The notes under the pieces: model-generated
What the model was told of the DNA's origin: nothing
Seen by the model: only the letters and a program-made list of their open reading frames with translations
The model's database searches: none
Made by a program: the position numbers and the translations under genes
DNA from: WHSW01 sp036794585
GTDB lineage: Bacteria; Actinomycetota; Thermoleophilia; Solirubrobacterales; 70-9
Assembly: GCA_036794585.1 (NCBI GenBank)
Contig: DAIRGH010000078.1
Location: 1-14,330 of the forward strand
Direction of reading: 5' to 3'
Length of the DNA: 14,330 nucleotides
Shown here: piece after piece, positions 1 through 7,065 of the stretch
Position numbering within the stretch: the first letter of the stretch is position 1
How the letters are laid out: the number at the start of each line of letters is the position of its first letter

Positions 1-1
1 C

Positions 2-448
2 GCCGAAGCCCACGCCCAGGCCACCGCGGCGGTCAACGCGAAGGCGGAGCGGATCTCGAGCCTGATCGAGGGCGTGCTGGCGCAGGCCGGCACGGTCGAG
101 ACCGCGCTCGACCAGCTGCGGTCGCTGGTGCGCGAATCGACCGAGGCACTGGCGGCCGAGCTCGGCACCGACGCCGAGCCGGTGGAGCCCGCGCGCCCGG
201 CGGCGCCCGACTTCGAGGCCGCCGAACAGGAGCTGGCCGAAACGGTCGCCTCGGTGGAGGAGCGGGTCGCCGCGCTCGACGAGACGGGCGATCGCGCCGA
301 AGCCGTGAAGCTGCTGGCGATCCAGATGATCGCCACCGGCCACAGCGCCGAGCGCGCGAGCGAGCGGCTGAAGTCGGAGTTTCACGTCGAGGATCCCGCC
401 GCGGTGCTCGCGTCGATCGGCGCGCCCGTCAACGAGGACAAGAACTAG
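2..448 (+). CDS. Unrecognised helical protein, 3' end only
   Basis: The reading frame is open from the first bases of the window, so the gene starts upstream and only its last 148 codons are visible. The visible part is rich in Ala, Glu and Arg with heptad-like spacing, which suggests long amphipathic or coiled-coil helices. It has a Pro-rich break in the middle (VEPARPAAPDF) and a compact helical C-terminus ending in APVNEDKN. No transmembrane segment, signal peptide or catalytic motif is visible, and I do not recognise the family. An internal GTG at 74 is an unlikely start, because the same codon usage and helical character continue upstream of it. A weak hairpin follows the stop codon. Reality of the gene is fairly secure; function is unknown. 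Confidence 0.7.
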   Translation, partial: AEAHAQATAAVNAKAERISSLIEGVLAQAGTVETALDQLRSLVRESTEALAAELGTDAEPVEPARPAAPDFEAAEQELAETVASVEERVAALDETGDRAEAVKLLAIQMIATGHSAERASERLKSEFHVEDPAAVLASIGAPVNEDKN

Positions 449-460
449 GCACGCCGCCGC

Positions 461-482
461 GTGTGAGCGGCCTCACATTTCT
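461..482 (+). terminator. Possible weak intrinsic terminator
   Basis: A perfect 6-bp stem (TGTGAG / CTCACA, 462-467 and 472-477) with a CGGC loop is followed by TTTCT, 13 bases after the stop codon of the partial gene. The U-tract is short, so termination would be weak. It could instead be a second protein-binding palindrome just upstream of the PadR operator candidate. Confidence 0.35.
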
Positions 483-483
483 C

Positions 484-504
484 GATGTATCGGCGTGATA
501 CATC
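484..504 (+). promoter_or_regulatory. Probable PadR operator (perfect inverted repeat)
   Basis: GATGTATC (484-491) and GATACATC (497-504) form a perfect 8-bp inverted repeat around a 5-base spacer. It contains the outer ATGT...ACAT half-sites typical of PadR-family operators, although classical PadR sites have 8 bases between the half-sites and this has 11. It ends only 9 bases before the padR start codon, where it would overlap the promoter core. No Shine-Dalgarno sequence fits in the remaining space, so the mRNA may be leaderless. Negative autoregulation of padR and its exporter is the natural inference. Confidence 0.65.
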
Positions 505-513
505 TGTGCGCGA

Positions 514-1056
514 ATGGAGCTGTCGCCCACATCGCGCGTGATCCTCGGGATGCTCGGCCTCGGACCGATGTCGGGCTATGAGATCAAGCGCTTCGTCGAT
601 CACTCGACCCGCTTCTTCTGGGCGGCAAGCTACGGCCAGATCTACCCCGAGCTGCGCCGGCTCACCGATGCGGGCCTGATCGAGGGCACGGCCGACCCGC
701 ACGGCGGTCGCCAGAAGACCACTCACCGCCTGACGCCCGCCGGCGCAACGGCGCTGCGCGAATGGCTCACGGTCCCGTCGGAGATCCAGGAGACCCGCGA
801 CGAGAGCCTGCTCAAGGTCTTCTTCTCCGACTTCGCCGGACCCGAGACGACCGCCGCGGCTCTGGAGGCAAAGCGCGACCAGCACCGTGCGGTCGTCTCC
901 CGCCTCCGCGAGATCGAGGCCGAGGCGGGCAAGGACCCGAGCAGCTCGACCTACCTGACGCTGCGCTTCGGGATCGCCTGCAACCAGTTCGCCGCCGAGT
1001 TCTGCGAGCGCGAGGCCACCCGCGTGCGCGCCGCCAAGCGCAAGAAGGCCGCCTGA
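514..1056 (+). CDS. PadR-family transcriptional regulator
   Basis: This 180-residue protein has the N-terminal winged helix of the PadR family (about residues 5-85). The signature elements are the ILGMLGLGPMSGYEIKR start, an ASYGQIYPELRRL recognition helix and a GRQKTTHRLTPAG wing. The C-terminal half (about 95-170) is helical, as in the PadR/Vir C-terminal dimerisation domain. The protein ends in a basic KRKKAA tail. Family members usually repress a neighbouring detoxification or efflux gene and release DNA on binding a small aromatic or drug-like ligand. Here the stop codon overlaps the start of an MMPL exporter (TGATG), which implies co-transcription and translational coupling. A perfect inverted repeat at 484-504 is the likely operator. 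The ligand cannot be deduced. Confidence 0.92.
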   Translation: MELSPTSRVILGMLGLGPMSGYEIKRFVDHSTRFFWAASYGQIYPELRRLTDAGLIEGTADPHGGRQKTTHRLTPAGATALREWLTVPSEIQETRDESLLKVFFSDFAGPETTAAALEAKRDQHRAVVSRLREIEAEAGKDPSSSTYLTLRFGIACNQFAAEFCEREATRVRAAKRKKAA

Positions 1057-3158
1057 TGTTCGACCGCCTGGCCCGACTCGCGCAGACCCGCGGCAAGCGA
1101 GTGCTGATCATCGCGCTGGTGTTCTTCGTCGCCGCCGGGGCGCTCGGCGCCGGCGTCGCCGACCGGCTCGACCCGTACGGAGCGGACGACCCCGACACCG
1201 AGAGCGTGATCGCCGACGATCGCCTCGAGCGCGCCGGTTACCACGACACCGACGTGATCGTCCTGCTCGAGGGCGTCGATCCGCGTTCCGCCGAAGGAAA
1301 GCGGCGGATCGAGGGAGTCGCCGCCGAGGTCGAGGACGCCCAGCAGGTCGCTCAGATCTCAACCTTCACCTCGACCCGCTCGCCCGCCTTCGTCTCCGAG
1401 CGCGGCGACGCGACCTACCTGGCGATCGCGCTCGGCATCGACGATGACGACGAGTCCCAGGACGCCGCGCAGCGGATCGCCGACGCGCTGGCGGGCGAGG
1501 AGGGGGTCAGCGTCGGCGGCATCGCGCTCGCGCAGAAGCAGGTCAACGAGCAGGTCGAGGAGGACCTGCGACGGGCCGAGATGCTCGCCTTCCCGCTGCT
1601 ATTCCTGCTCTCGCTGCTCTTCTTCCGCAGCCTGGTCGCCGCCCTGCTGCCGCTGCTGGTCGGCGCGCTGGCGATCGTCGGCACTTTCCTGATGCTTCGG
1701 GTCGCGGCCGAGATGACCTCGGTGTCGATCTTCGCGCTCAACCTGGTCACGGGACTCGGGCTGGGCCTCGCGATCGACTACAGCCTGTTCGTCGTCTCGC
1801 GCTACCGCGAGGAGCTGGCCCGCCATGGGCCCGGGCTCGAGGCGATGCGCCGCACGATGGCGACCGCGGGACGGACGGTGCTGTTCAGCTCGCTCACTGT
1901 CGCCGGAGCGATGGCATCGCTGCTCGTCTTCCCGCAGCGCTTCCTCTACTCGATGGGCATCGGCGGCTCGCTGGTCGCGCTGATCGCCGCCGCGATCGCG
2001 CTGATCGTCCTGCCCGCAGTCTTGGCGGTCCTCGGTCGAAGGGTCAACTCGCTCGCGCCTCCGTTCCTTCACCGCCGCGCCGAGCGCGACGCCACGGTCA
2101 CGACCGAGGGCTTCTGGTACCGGCTCTCCCAGCTCGTCATGCGCTTCCCCGGGCGGATCGCCGCCGCCAGCGCGGCGCTGCTGATCGCGCTCGGGATCCC
2201 GTTCCTTTCGATCCAGTTCACCTCGGTTGACGCCCAGGTGCTGCCCGAGAGCGCCAGCGCACATCAGGTCGACGACGTCCTGCGCTCAGACTTCCCGCCC
2301 TTCTACGACTCGCCGATCACGCTCGAGCTCTCCACCGCGGATGCTGCTCAGGCCGAGCGCACCGCCGCGGAGGTGAAGCGAATCCCGGGGGTCGCCGATG
2401 TCAACTCGCCGCTCGAGCTGCGCGGCGGCACCTACGCGATCGAGGCGATCTCATCGTCACCGCCGCTGAGCGAGCGCAGCCAGCAGGCGGTGGAGCGAAT
2501 TCGCGAAGACGTCGGCGGCGTCCGGGTCACGGGGTTCACCGCCGGGTACCTCGACCTTCAGGCCAGCCTCGCTGAACACCTCCCGCTGGTGCTCGCGATC
2601 GTCGTCGCGGTCACGTTCGTCGTTCTCTTCCTGATGACCGGCTCGGTGGTGCTGCCGATCAAGCAGATGGTGATGAACGCGCTCGGGCTGAGCGCGACCT
2701 TCGGGATCCTGGTGCTGATCTTCCAGGACGGGCGCTTCGAGGGCCTGCTCGACTACACCAGTCAGGGCGGCCTGGAGTCGACCCAGCCGCTGCTGCTGTT
2801 CGCGGTCGTCTTCGGTCTCTCGACCGACTACGGCGTCTTCCTCCTGGCCCGGATCAAGGAGGCGCGCGACGGCGGCCACGACGACCGGGAGTCGGTTGCC
2901 ATCGGTCTCGAACGCACAGGCCGTGTCGTCACGGCCGCGTCGATCCTGTTCGCGGTCGCGATCGGCGCCTTCGTCACCTCCGAGGTGATCTTCATCAAGG
3001 AGGTCGGCCTCGGAACCGCGTTCGCGGTGCTGATCGACGCGACGATCATCCGCGCCCTCCTCGTTCCCTCGCTGATGCGCCTGCTCGGCAAGTGGAACTG
3101 GTGGGCGCCCTCTCCTCTGCGCCGGCTGCATCAACGGATCGGCTTGAGCGAGGCATAG
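1056..3158 (+). CDS. MMPL/RND-superfamily membrane exporter
   Basis: The protein is 700 residues with two homologous halves, as in MMPL transporters. Each half is one transmembrane helix, then an extracytoplasmic domain, then a bundle of about five helices. The first helix is about residues 14-36. Both halves carry the conserved Asp-Tyr pair of the proton-relay helix: D241-Y242 in LAIDYSLFVVSRYREE and D591-Y592 in STDYGVFLLARIKEA. MMPL proteins use the proton gradient to export lipids, siderophores or drugs across the cytoplasmic membrane. The ATG at 1056 overlaps the padR stop by one base. An upstream in-frame start at 762 is rejected because it would run through padR and add a low-complexity Arg/Pro extension. 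Control by the adjacent PadR suggests inducible drug or lipid export; the substrate is unknown. Confidence 0.93.
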   Translation: MFDRLARLAQTRGKRVLIIALVFFVAAGALGAGVADRLDPYGADDPDTESVIADDRLERAGYHDTDVIVLLEGVDPRSAEGKRRIEGVAAEVEDAQQVAQISTFTSTRSPAFVSERGDATYLAIALGIDDDDESQDAAQRIADALAGEEGVSVGGIALAQKQVNEQVEEDLRRAEMLAFPLLFLLSLLFFRSLVAALLPLLVGALAIVGTFLMLRVAAEMTSVSIFALNLVTGLGLGLAIDYSLFVVSRYREELARHGPGLEAMRRTMATAGRTVLFSSLTVAGAMASLLVFPQRFLYSMGIGGSLVALIAAAIALIVLPAVLAVLGRRVNSLAPPFLHRRAERDATVTTEGFWYRLSQLVMRFPGRIAAASAALLIALGIPFLSIQFTSVDAQVLPESASAHQVDDVLRSDFPPFYDSPITLELSTADAAQAERTAAEVKRIPGVADVNSPLELRGGTYAIEAISSSPPLSERSQQAVERIREDVGGVRVTGFTAGYLDLQASLAEHLPLVLAIVVAVTFVVLFLMTGSVVLPIKQMVMNALGLSATFGILVLIFQDGRFEGLLDYTSQGGLESTQPLLLFAVVFGLSTDYGVFLLARIKEARDGGHDDRESVAIGLERTGRVVTAASILFAVAIGAFVTSEVIFIKEVGLGTAFAVLIDATIIRALLVPSLMRLLGKWNWWAPSPLRRLHQRIGLSEA

Positions 3159-3160
3159 GC

Positions 3161-3613
3161 GTGTACCACGCGATCGTCAGACGCAAGGCGCGGGGCATCT
3201 TCGAGTCGCTCGGCCGCGCCGATTGGGAGACGGCTAGCGCCGACGTCGCCGACGATGTCACCCACATCTTCCCTGGCGACCACCCGCTTGGCGGCGAGCG
3301 CCACAGCCGTGAGGCGATGCAGCGCTGGTTTCAGCGGCTGTTCCGCCTCTATCCCGAGCTCGAGTTCGAGGTTCACCGCGTTACCGCCAAGGGCTGGCCG
3401 TGGGACACCTGGGTCGCGGTCGAATGGTCTGACCGCGGCAAGGCGGCCGACGGCGTCCCCTACGTCAATCACGGCGCCCACTGGATCCGGCTGCGCTGGG
3501 GCAAGGGCGTCTACGTGCACGCCTACCTGGACACCCAGGTGGTCGCGGACTCGTGCCGGCGGATGGCGGCGGCCGGGATCGAGGAGGCGGCGGCGCCTCC
3601 GATCACCGACTGA
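3161..3613 (+). CDS. SnoaL-like (NTF2-fold) protein
   Basis: This 150-residue protein has the layout of the SnoaL/NTF2-like cone fold. An N-terminal helix pair with a short acidic segment (FESLGRADWETASADVADDVTHIFPGDHPLGGERHSREAM) leads into a WFQRLFRLYP helix. Four or so beta strands follow, including EFEVHRVTAKGWPWDTWVAVEW and HWIRLRWGKGVYVHAYLD. Such folds serve as polyketide cyclases, small-molecule isomerases or non-catalytic binding proteins. Two bases separate the GTG start from the MMPL stop, with a weak GCGAGG ribosome-binding site inside the MMPL end, so it is probably the third gene of the padR operon. The longer in-frame ATG at 3092 lies inside the exporter and is unlikely. The stop abuts the recR stop with no gap. 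No catalytic residue can be assigned. Confidence 0.8.
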   Translation: MYHAIVRRKARGIFESLGRADWETASADVADDVTHIFPGDHPLGGERHSREAMQRWFQRLFRLYPELEFEVHRVTAKGWPWDTWVAVEWSDRGKAADGVPYVNHGAHWIRLRWGKGVYVHAYLDTQVVADSCRRMAAAGIEEAAAPPITD

Positions 3614-4207
3614 CTAACCCACCGAGTGCCGGCCGGCGAGCGCGCGCCCGAGCGTCACCTCGTCGGCGTGCTCGAGGTCGGCGCCTACCGGCAGGCCGCT
3701 GGCGAGGCGGGTGATCGTCACCTTGCCGCGCAGCAGCTCGGCGACGTGGTGGGCGGTCGCCTCGCCGGTGGTCGTCGGGTTGGTGGCGAGCACGACCTCC
3801 TCCACCTCCGCGGCCCCGGCGCGCTCGACCAGCTCGGCGATCCGCAGGTCCTCGGGGTCGATGCCGTCGATCGGCGACAGCGCGCCGCCGAGGACGTGGT
3901 AGAGGCCGCGGTACTCGTGAGTGCGCTCGATCGGGATCACGTCGGCGGGTTGCTCGACGACGCAGATCAGCGACTGGTCGCGGCGCGCGTCGGTGCAGAT
4001 CTCACAGCGCGGGCCCTCGGCGAGGTTGAAGCAGAGCTCGCACAGCCCGACCTTCTCCTTGACCTCGCGGATCGCGTCGCCGAGCGCGAGCGCGTCGGCG
4101 TCCTCGGAGCGCAGGATGTGAAACGCCAGCCGCTGGGCGGTGCGCTGGCCGATCCCCGGCAGCTTCGCGAGCTCGGAGACCAGGCGGTTGATCGGCTGCG
4201 GATACAT
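3614..4207 (-). CDS. recR: Recombination protein RecR
   Basis: The 197-residue protein has the standard RecR domain order and length. An N-terminal helix-hairpin-helix comes first (LAKLPGIGQRTAQRLAFHIL, residues 13-32). A four-cysteine zinc finger follows (C56, C59, C68, C71), then a Toprim domain beginning ICVVEQPADV with the conserved Glu at 85. The C-terminal segment (LPVGADLEHADEVTLGRAL) is the usual one. RecR works with RecO, and with RecF, to load RecA at single-stranded gaps during recombinational repair. The start MYPQPINRLV is the expected family N-terminus. It is the last gene of the dnaX-ybaB-recR cluster, 43 bases after ybaB. No clear ribosome-binding site precedes the ATG. The stop directly abuts the convergent SnoaL-like gene. 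Confidence 0.97.
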   Translation of the reverse strand: MYPQPINRLVSELAKLPGIGQRTAQRLAFHILRSEDADALALGDAIREVKEKVGLCELCFNLAEGPRCEICTDARRDQSLICVVEQPADVIPIERTHEYRGLYHVLGGALSPIDGIDPEDLRIAELVERAGAAEVEEVVLATNPTTTGEATAHHVAELLRGKVTITRLASGLPVGADLEHADEVTLGRALAGRHSVG

Positions 4208-4250
4208 CGCGTACGAAGCTAGCGACCGCGACGGCTGCCGCCGCGGGCGA

Positions 4251-4622
4251 TCAGAGCCCGGGGAGCCCCATCCCGCCGAGCCCGCCGCCGGCGCCGCCGA
4301 TCCCGCCCAGGCCGGCGATCCCGCCCATCTTGCTCGCCGCGAGCTCCTGTGCCGAGCGGATCGCCTCGTTGACCGCGGCGAGGATCATGTCCTGAAGCAT
4401 CTCGGCGTCCTCGGGGTCGATCGCGTCGGAGTCGATCGCGATCTCCAACAGCCGCAGGTCGCCGCTCATCCTCACCTTCACCATCCCGCCGCCGGCGCTC
4501 GCCTCGACAACCTCGTCCTTGAGCTTCTCCTGCGCCTCGGCCATCTCGGACTGCATCTGCTGGGCCTGCTTCATCAGCGAGTTCAGGTCGAACCCTCCGG
4601 CGCCCTGGGGTAGTCGCGTCAC
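4251..4622 (-). CDS. ybaB: YbaB/EbfC-family nucleoid-associated protein
   Basis: The 123-residue product matches YbaB/EbfC: FDLNSLMKQAQQMQ at residues 11-24, a long amphipathic helix, the strand GGMVKVRMSGDLRLLEIAID (45-64), then helices to about residue 98. These small dimers bind DNA and are almost always encoded between dnaX and recR, as here. The GTG at 4622 is chosen because an AAGGAG ribosome-binding site lies 8 bases upstream, inside the end of dnaX, and the gap to the dnaX stop is two bases. Longer in-frame extensions run antisense-like through dnaX and are rejected. The last 24 residues are an unusual Gly-rich tail (GGIAGLGGIGGAGGGLGG), longer than in most homologues. Confidence 0.95.
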   Translation of the reverse strand: MTRLPQGAGGFDLNSLMKQAQQMQSEMAEAQEKLKDEVVEASAGGGMVKVRMSGDLRLLEIAIDSDAIDPEDAEMLQDMILAAVNEAIRSAQELAASKMGGIAGLGGIGGAGGGLGGMGLPGL

Positions 4623-4624
4623 TT

Positions 4625-6313
4625 CTATAGCTCCTTCGCTTCGGCCTCGCCGTGCTCGGGCTCGGCGGCGTACTCCTCGGCGTCGAACTCGTTGCGCACG
4701 AGCTCGATCAGCTCCTCCTCGGAGAGCTTCGCCTCGGCCGGCGTCTCGATCTCGTCGCCCTCCAGCAACACATATACCGGCCGCAGGCGCTCGCCGACGA
4801 TCGTCTTCACCGCGTCGGCGAAGCGATCGCGTGCCTCCGCCGCCTCGGCCTTGCGCTTGTTGAACGCCGCTGAGGCGGGAAAGCCGACTTCGAGCACGGC
4901 CTCCTCGACGTTGACCGCCACCGGCCGGGCGGCGGCGAGCACGTGCGAGAGCAGCTCCGACCCGCCCTCGCGCACCTGGTCGACCACCGCCGGCCACTTG
5001 GCGATCAGCTGGTCCAGGCTCAAGCCTTCCACCACCGCCGTCGCGGATGGGGCGGGGGCCGGGGTTGCCGCGGAGGACATCCGAGGCTCCCGCGGCTCCG
5101 GCTCGGGGGTCGCTGGTTGCGTCTTCTCGGGAGCCGGGTCCGACGCGGTACCCCCGGCCCCGCCCCCACCGCCGGCCTCAAGCCGCTCGATCCGTTCGAG
5201 CAACGCCTCCCGCGAAGCATCGAGCTGCGGCCGCGCCGAGCGCAGCAGCGCCAACTCGACGGTCATCCGCGGCTCGTCGCCCTCGCGGATGTCAGTGAGC
5301 GCCTTGGAGATCGTGTCGACGGCGCGACCCAGGGTCAGCTCCGAGATCGCCTCGGCCTGAGCGCGCAGCTGCTCGGGCTCGCCGGCGGTGACGGTCAGCG
5401 AGTCGGGCGCCTCGCCGAGGGTGCGGATCACGATCAGCTGGCGCAGGTGGGAGAGCAGGTCGCGGGCGAACTGGCTCACGTCGCGACCGGAGCGCGCCAG
5501 CCGCTCGCTGACCTCGAGCGCGGCGCGGCCGTCGCCGGCGGCGATCGCGTCGGCGGCGGCCAGGATCAGCTCGGCGTCGGCGACCCCGAGCACCGCCAGG
5601 ACGTCGTCGGTCTTCACCGACTTGCCGCCGTAGGAGACGAGCTGGTCGAGCGTGCCGAGCGCGTCACGGAAGCTGCCCGCCGCCGCGCGGGCGATCGCCG
5701 CAACCGCGCCGTCCTCGATCTCGATCCCCTCGGCGGCGGCGACGCGGCGGATCACCTCGGCGATCTGCTCGAGCGAGGGGCGCTGGAAGTCGAAGCGCTG
5801 GCAGCGGTCGACGATCGTCGGCATCACCTTGTGCGGCTCGGTGGTGGCGAGGATGAAGGCGGTGTTGGGCGGCGGCTCCTCGAGCGTCTTCAGGAACGCG
5901 TTCCAGGCCTCGCGGGTGAGCATGTGGGCCTCGTCGAGGATGTAGACCTTCCAGCGGCCGGCCGCCGGCGCGTAGCCGACGCGCTCGCGGAGGTCGCGGA
6001 TGTCGTCGACCGAGCGGTTGGAGGCGGCGTCCATCTCGATCACGTCCAGCGAGCTCCCGGCCGCGATCGTGACGCACGATTCGCACTTGCCGCATGGCGT
6101 CACCGTCGGCCCGTCGACGCAGTTCAGGGAGCGGGCGAGGATCTTGGCCAGCGAGGTCTTGCCGGTCCCGCGCGAGCCGACGAACAGGTACGCGTGGTGG
6201 ACGCGATCGCGCTCGACCGCGTTTCTGAGGGTGCGCACCACGTGCTCCTGGCCGACGACCTCGTCGAAGGCCTGCGGGCGGTGGCGGCGGTAAAGCGAGG
6301 TCTCGCCGGTCAC
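4625..6313 (-). CDS. dnaX: DNA polymerase III subunit gamma/tau
   Basis: This 562-residue AAA+ protein is the clamp-loader motor of DNA polymerase III. Visible motifs are Walker A GSRGTGKT (46-53), a zinc module of four cysteines (C65, C74, C77, C80), Walker B YILDEAH (124-130), sensor-1 region AFILATTEP and the VDRCQRFDF segment that replaces the SRC motif. The ATPase and collar domains run to about residue 370. A Gly/Pro/Ala-rich linker (about 375-425) follows, then a tau-like C-terminal region ending in an acidic tail. The GTG at 6313 gives the expected N-terminus MTGETSLYRRHRPQAFDEVVGQ. No Shine-Dalgarno sequence precedes it, and a TAGTAT hexamer 7 bases upstream suggests a leaderless transcript. 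It heads the dnaX-ybaB-recR operon. I saw no convincing programmed-frameshift site. Confidence 0.97.
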   Translation of the reverse strand: MTGETSLYRRHRPQAFDEVVGQEHVVRTLRNAVERDRVHHAYLFVGSRGTGKTSLAKILARSLNCVDGPTVTPCGKCESCVTIAAGSSLDVIEMDAASNRSVDDIRDLRERVGYAPAAGRWKVYILDEAHMLTREAWNAFLKTLEEPPPNTAFILATTEPHKVMPTIVDRCQRFDFQRPSLEQIAEVIRRVAAAEGIEIEDGAVAAIARAAAGSFRDALGTLDQLVSYGGKSVKTDDVLAVLGVADAELILAAADAIAAGDGRAALEVSERLARSGRDVSQFARDLLSHLRQLIVIRTLGEAPDSLTVTAGEPEQLRAQAEAISELTLGRAVDTISKALTDIREGDEPRMTVELALLRSARPQLDASREALLERIERLEAGGGGGAGGTASDPAPEKTQPATPEPEPREPRMSSAATPAPAPSATAVVEGLSLDQLIAKWPAVVDQVREGGSELLSHVLAAARPVAVNVEEAVLEVGFPASAAFNKRKAEAAEARDRFADAVKTIVGERLRPVYVLLEGDEIETPAEAKLSEEELIELVRNEFDAEEYAAEPEHGEAEAKEL

Positions 6314-6320
6314 CGCGCCG

Positions 6321-6326
6321 ATACTA
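6321..6326 (-). promoter_or_regulatory. Candidate -10 element of dnaX
   Basis: TAGTAT on the minus strand lies 7 bases before the dnaX GTG, so transcription would start at or next to the start codon. The -35 region is poor (GGTGGG at 17-base spacing), so this is a tentative leaderless promoter. Confidence 0.4.
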
Positions 6327-6371
6327 GCGGCGGCAAGAACCGCCCCACCGAGCCTTTTCGCTCACTCCGGT

Positions 6372-6383
6372 TGTTCTGGAACA
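6372..6383. promoter_or_regulatory. Short inverted repeat in the dnaX divergent region
   Basis: TGTTC-TG-GAACA is a perfect palindrome of two 5-bp arms around two bases, in the 78-bp region between the divergent starts of dnaX and the L7/L12-domain gene. It ends 8 bases before the ATG of the latter. It could be a protein-binding site, but arms this short occur by chance fairly often and I cannot assign a regulator. Confidence 0.3.
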
Positions 6384-6391
6384 CTGGACGT

Positions 6392-6685
6392 ATGGGCAGC
6401 GAGGACCTCCTCGACCATGGTCGCCGGATCGCGGCGCTCGAGAGCAAGGTCTCGGAGCTCTACAAACGCATGGGTCAGGCCGAGCCCGATTCGGGCTTTG
6501 GTGGGGGATTCGGCGACGAGCCGGCATCCGTCGCGGCGAGCGAGGACCCACGCGTGATCGAGCTGCTTCAGGCGGGCAAGGAGATTCACGCGATCAAGCT
6601 CTACCGCGAGCTGACAGGGGTTGGGCTTGCGGAAGCGAAAGATGCTGTCGATAGGTTGAAGGACGTGTACAAGCCGATCGGATGA
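6392..6685 (+). CDS. Small protein with ribosomal L7/L12 C-terminal-like domain
   Basis: The 97-residue protein starts with a short coiled-coil helix (RIAALESKVSELYKRMG, 11-28), followed by a Gly-rich linker (34-42). It ends in a segment closely resembling the L7/L12 C-terminal fold: VIELLQAGKEIHAIKLYREL (55-74), then GVGLAEAKDAVDRL (76-89). In L12 this domain contacts translation factors. Free-standing copies with an N-terminal helix or coiled coil are common in actinobacteria and have no settled function. The ATG at 6392 is preferred because all upstream sequence in this frame is antisense to dnaX. The ribosome-binding site is weak. The next gene begins 13 bases after the stop, so the two are probably co-transcribed. 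It is not the ribosomal rplL gene, which has a different N-terminus and lies in the rpo cluster. Confidence 0.8.
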   Translation: MGSEDLLDHGRRIAALESKVSELYKRMGQAEPDSGFGGGFGDEPASVAASEDPRVIELLQAGKEIHAIKLYRELTGVGLAEAKDAVDRLKDVYKPIG

Positions 6686-6698
6686 GGAGCGAATTCGG

Positions 6699-7064
6699 AT
6701 GACAGGGAAGCGGATGCGCGCGGCGGGCGTCGCGGCAACTGTTGGAGCGATGGCGCTGATCGCGGGCGCGGGGCCTGCAAGCGGCGACGGCGGCGCAAAG
6801 ACTCAGATCGTGATCAAGAAGCTCACCGCGAACAAGATCGCGGGGAAGATCACGTCGGAGAAGGACTCGTGCGTGTCGGGCCGCCACGTGCAGGTGTTCC
6901 GCTACGAGGGCTACGTCTCGGTCAAGATCGCCCGCGGCGACGCCCAGAGCGACGGCGACTGGAAGTTCACCAAGGACCTCGAGCCCGGCAAGTACTTCGC
7001 CAAGGTCGACTCGAAGCCCGGCTGCCGCTACGACGTCTCCAAGAACGAGTTCCTGAAGAACTAA
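6699..7064 (+). CDS. Small secreted beta-sandwich protein
   Basis: The 121-residue product begins with a signal peptide: basic MTGKRMR, a hydrophobic stretch to about residue 22, and a likely cleavage near GPASG-DG (29-31). The mature part is predominantly beta. It has one probable disulphide (C58, C109) and the pattern GKITSEKDSC-GRHVQVFRYEG ... DGDWKF ... LEPGKYFAKVDSKPGC. This resembles carboxypeptidase-regulatory-like or prealbumin-like domains, which I associate with abundant exported proteins of Thermoleophilia. A GAGGAG ribosome-binding site lies 9 bases before the ATG and overlaps the end of the L7/L12-domain gene. A strong palindrome follows the stop. No enzymatic residues are visible; an extracellular structural or adhesive role is a guess. 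Confidence 0.78.
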   Translation: MTGKRMRAAGVAATVGAMALIAGAGPASGDGGAKTQIVIKKLTANKIAGKITSEKDSCVSGRHVQVFRYEGYVSVKIARGDAQSDGDWKFTKDLEPGKYFAKVDSKPGCRYDVSKNEFLKN

Positions 7065-7065
7065 A

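Noticed and set aside
762..1055. N-terminal extension of the MMPL protein
   Set aside because: It overlaps padR in another frame and yields Arg/Pro-rich low-complexity sequence; the first membrane helix starts just after the ATG at 1056.
4226..4246. GC-rich hairpin between ybaB and recR
   Set aside because: CCGCG/CGCGG pairing in such GC-rich DNA is weak evidence, there is no U-tract, and recR is expected to be co-transcribed.
4943..6391. Long plus-strand open frame antisense to dnaX, continuous with the L7/L12-domain gene
   Set aside because: It mirrors dnaX codon by codon, has Arg/Gly/Asp-rich low-complexity composition and no domain. High GC content produces such shadows. Only the part from 6392 is a real gene.
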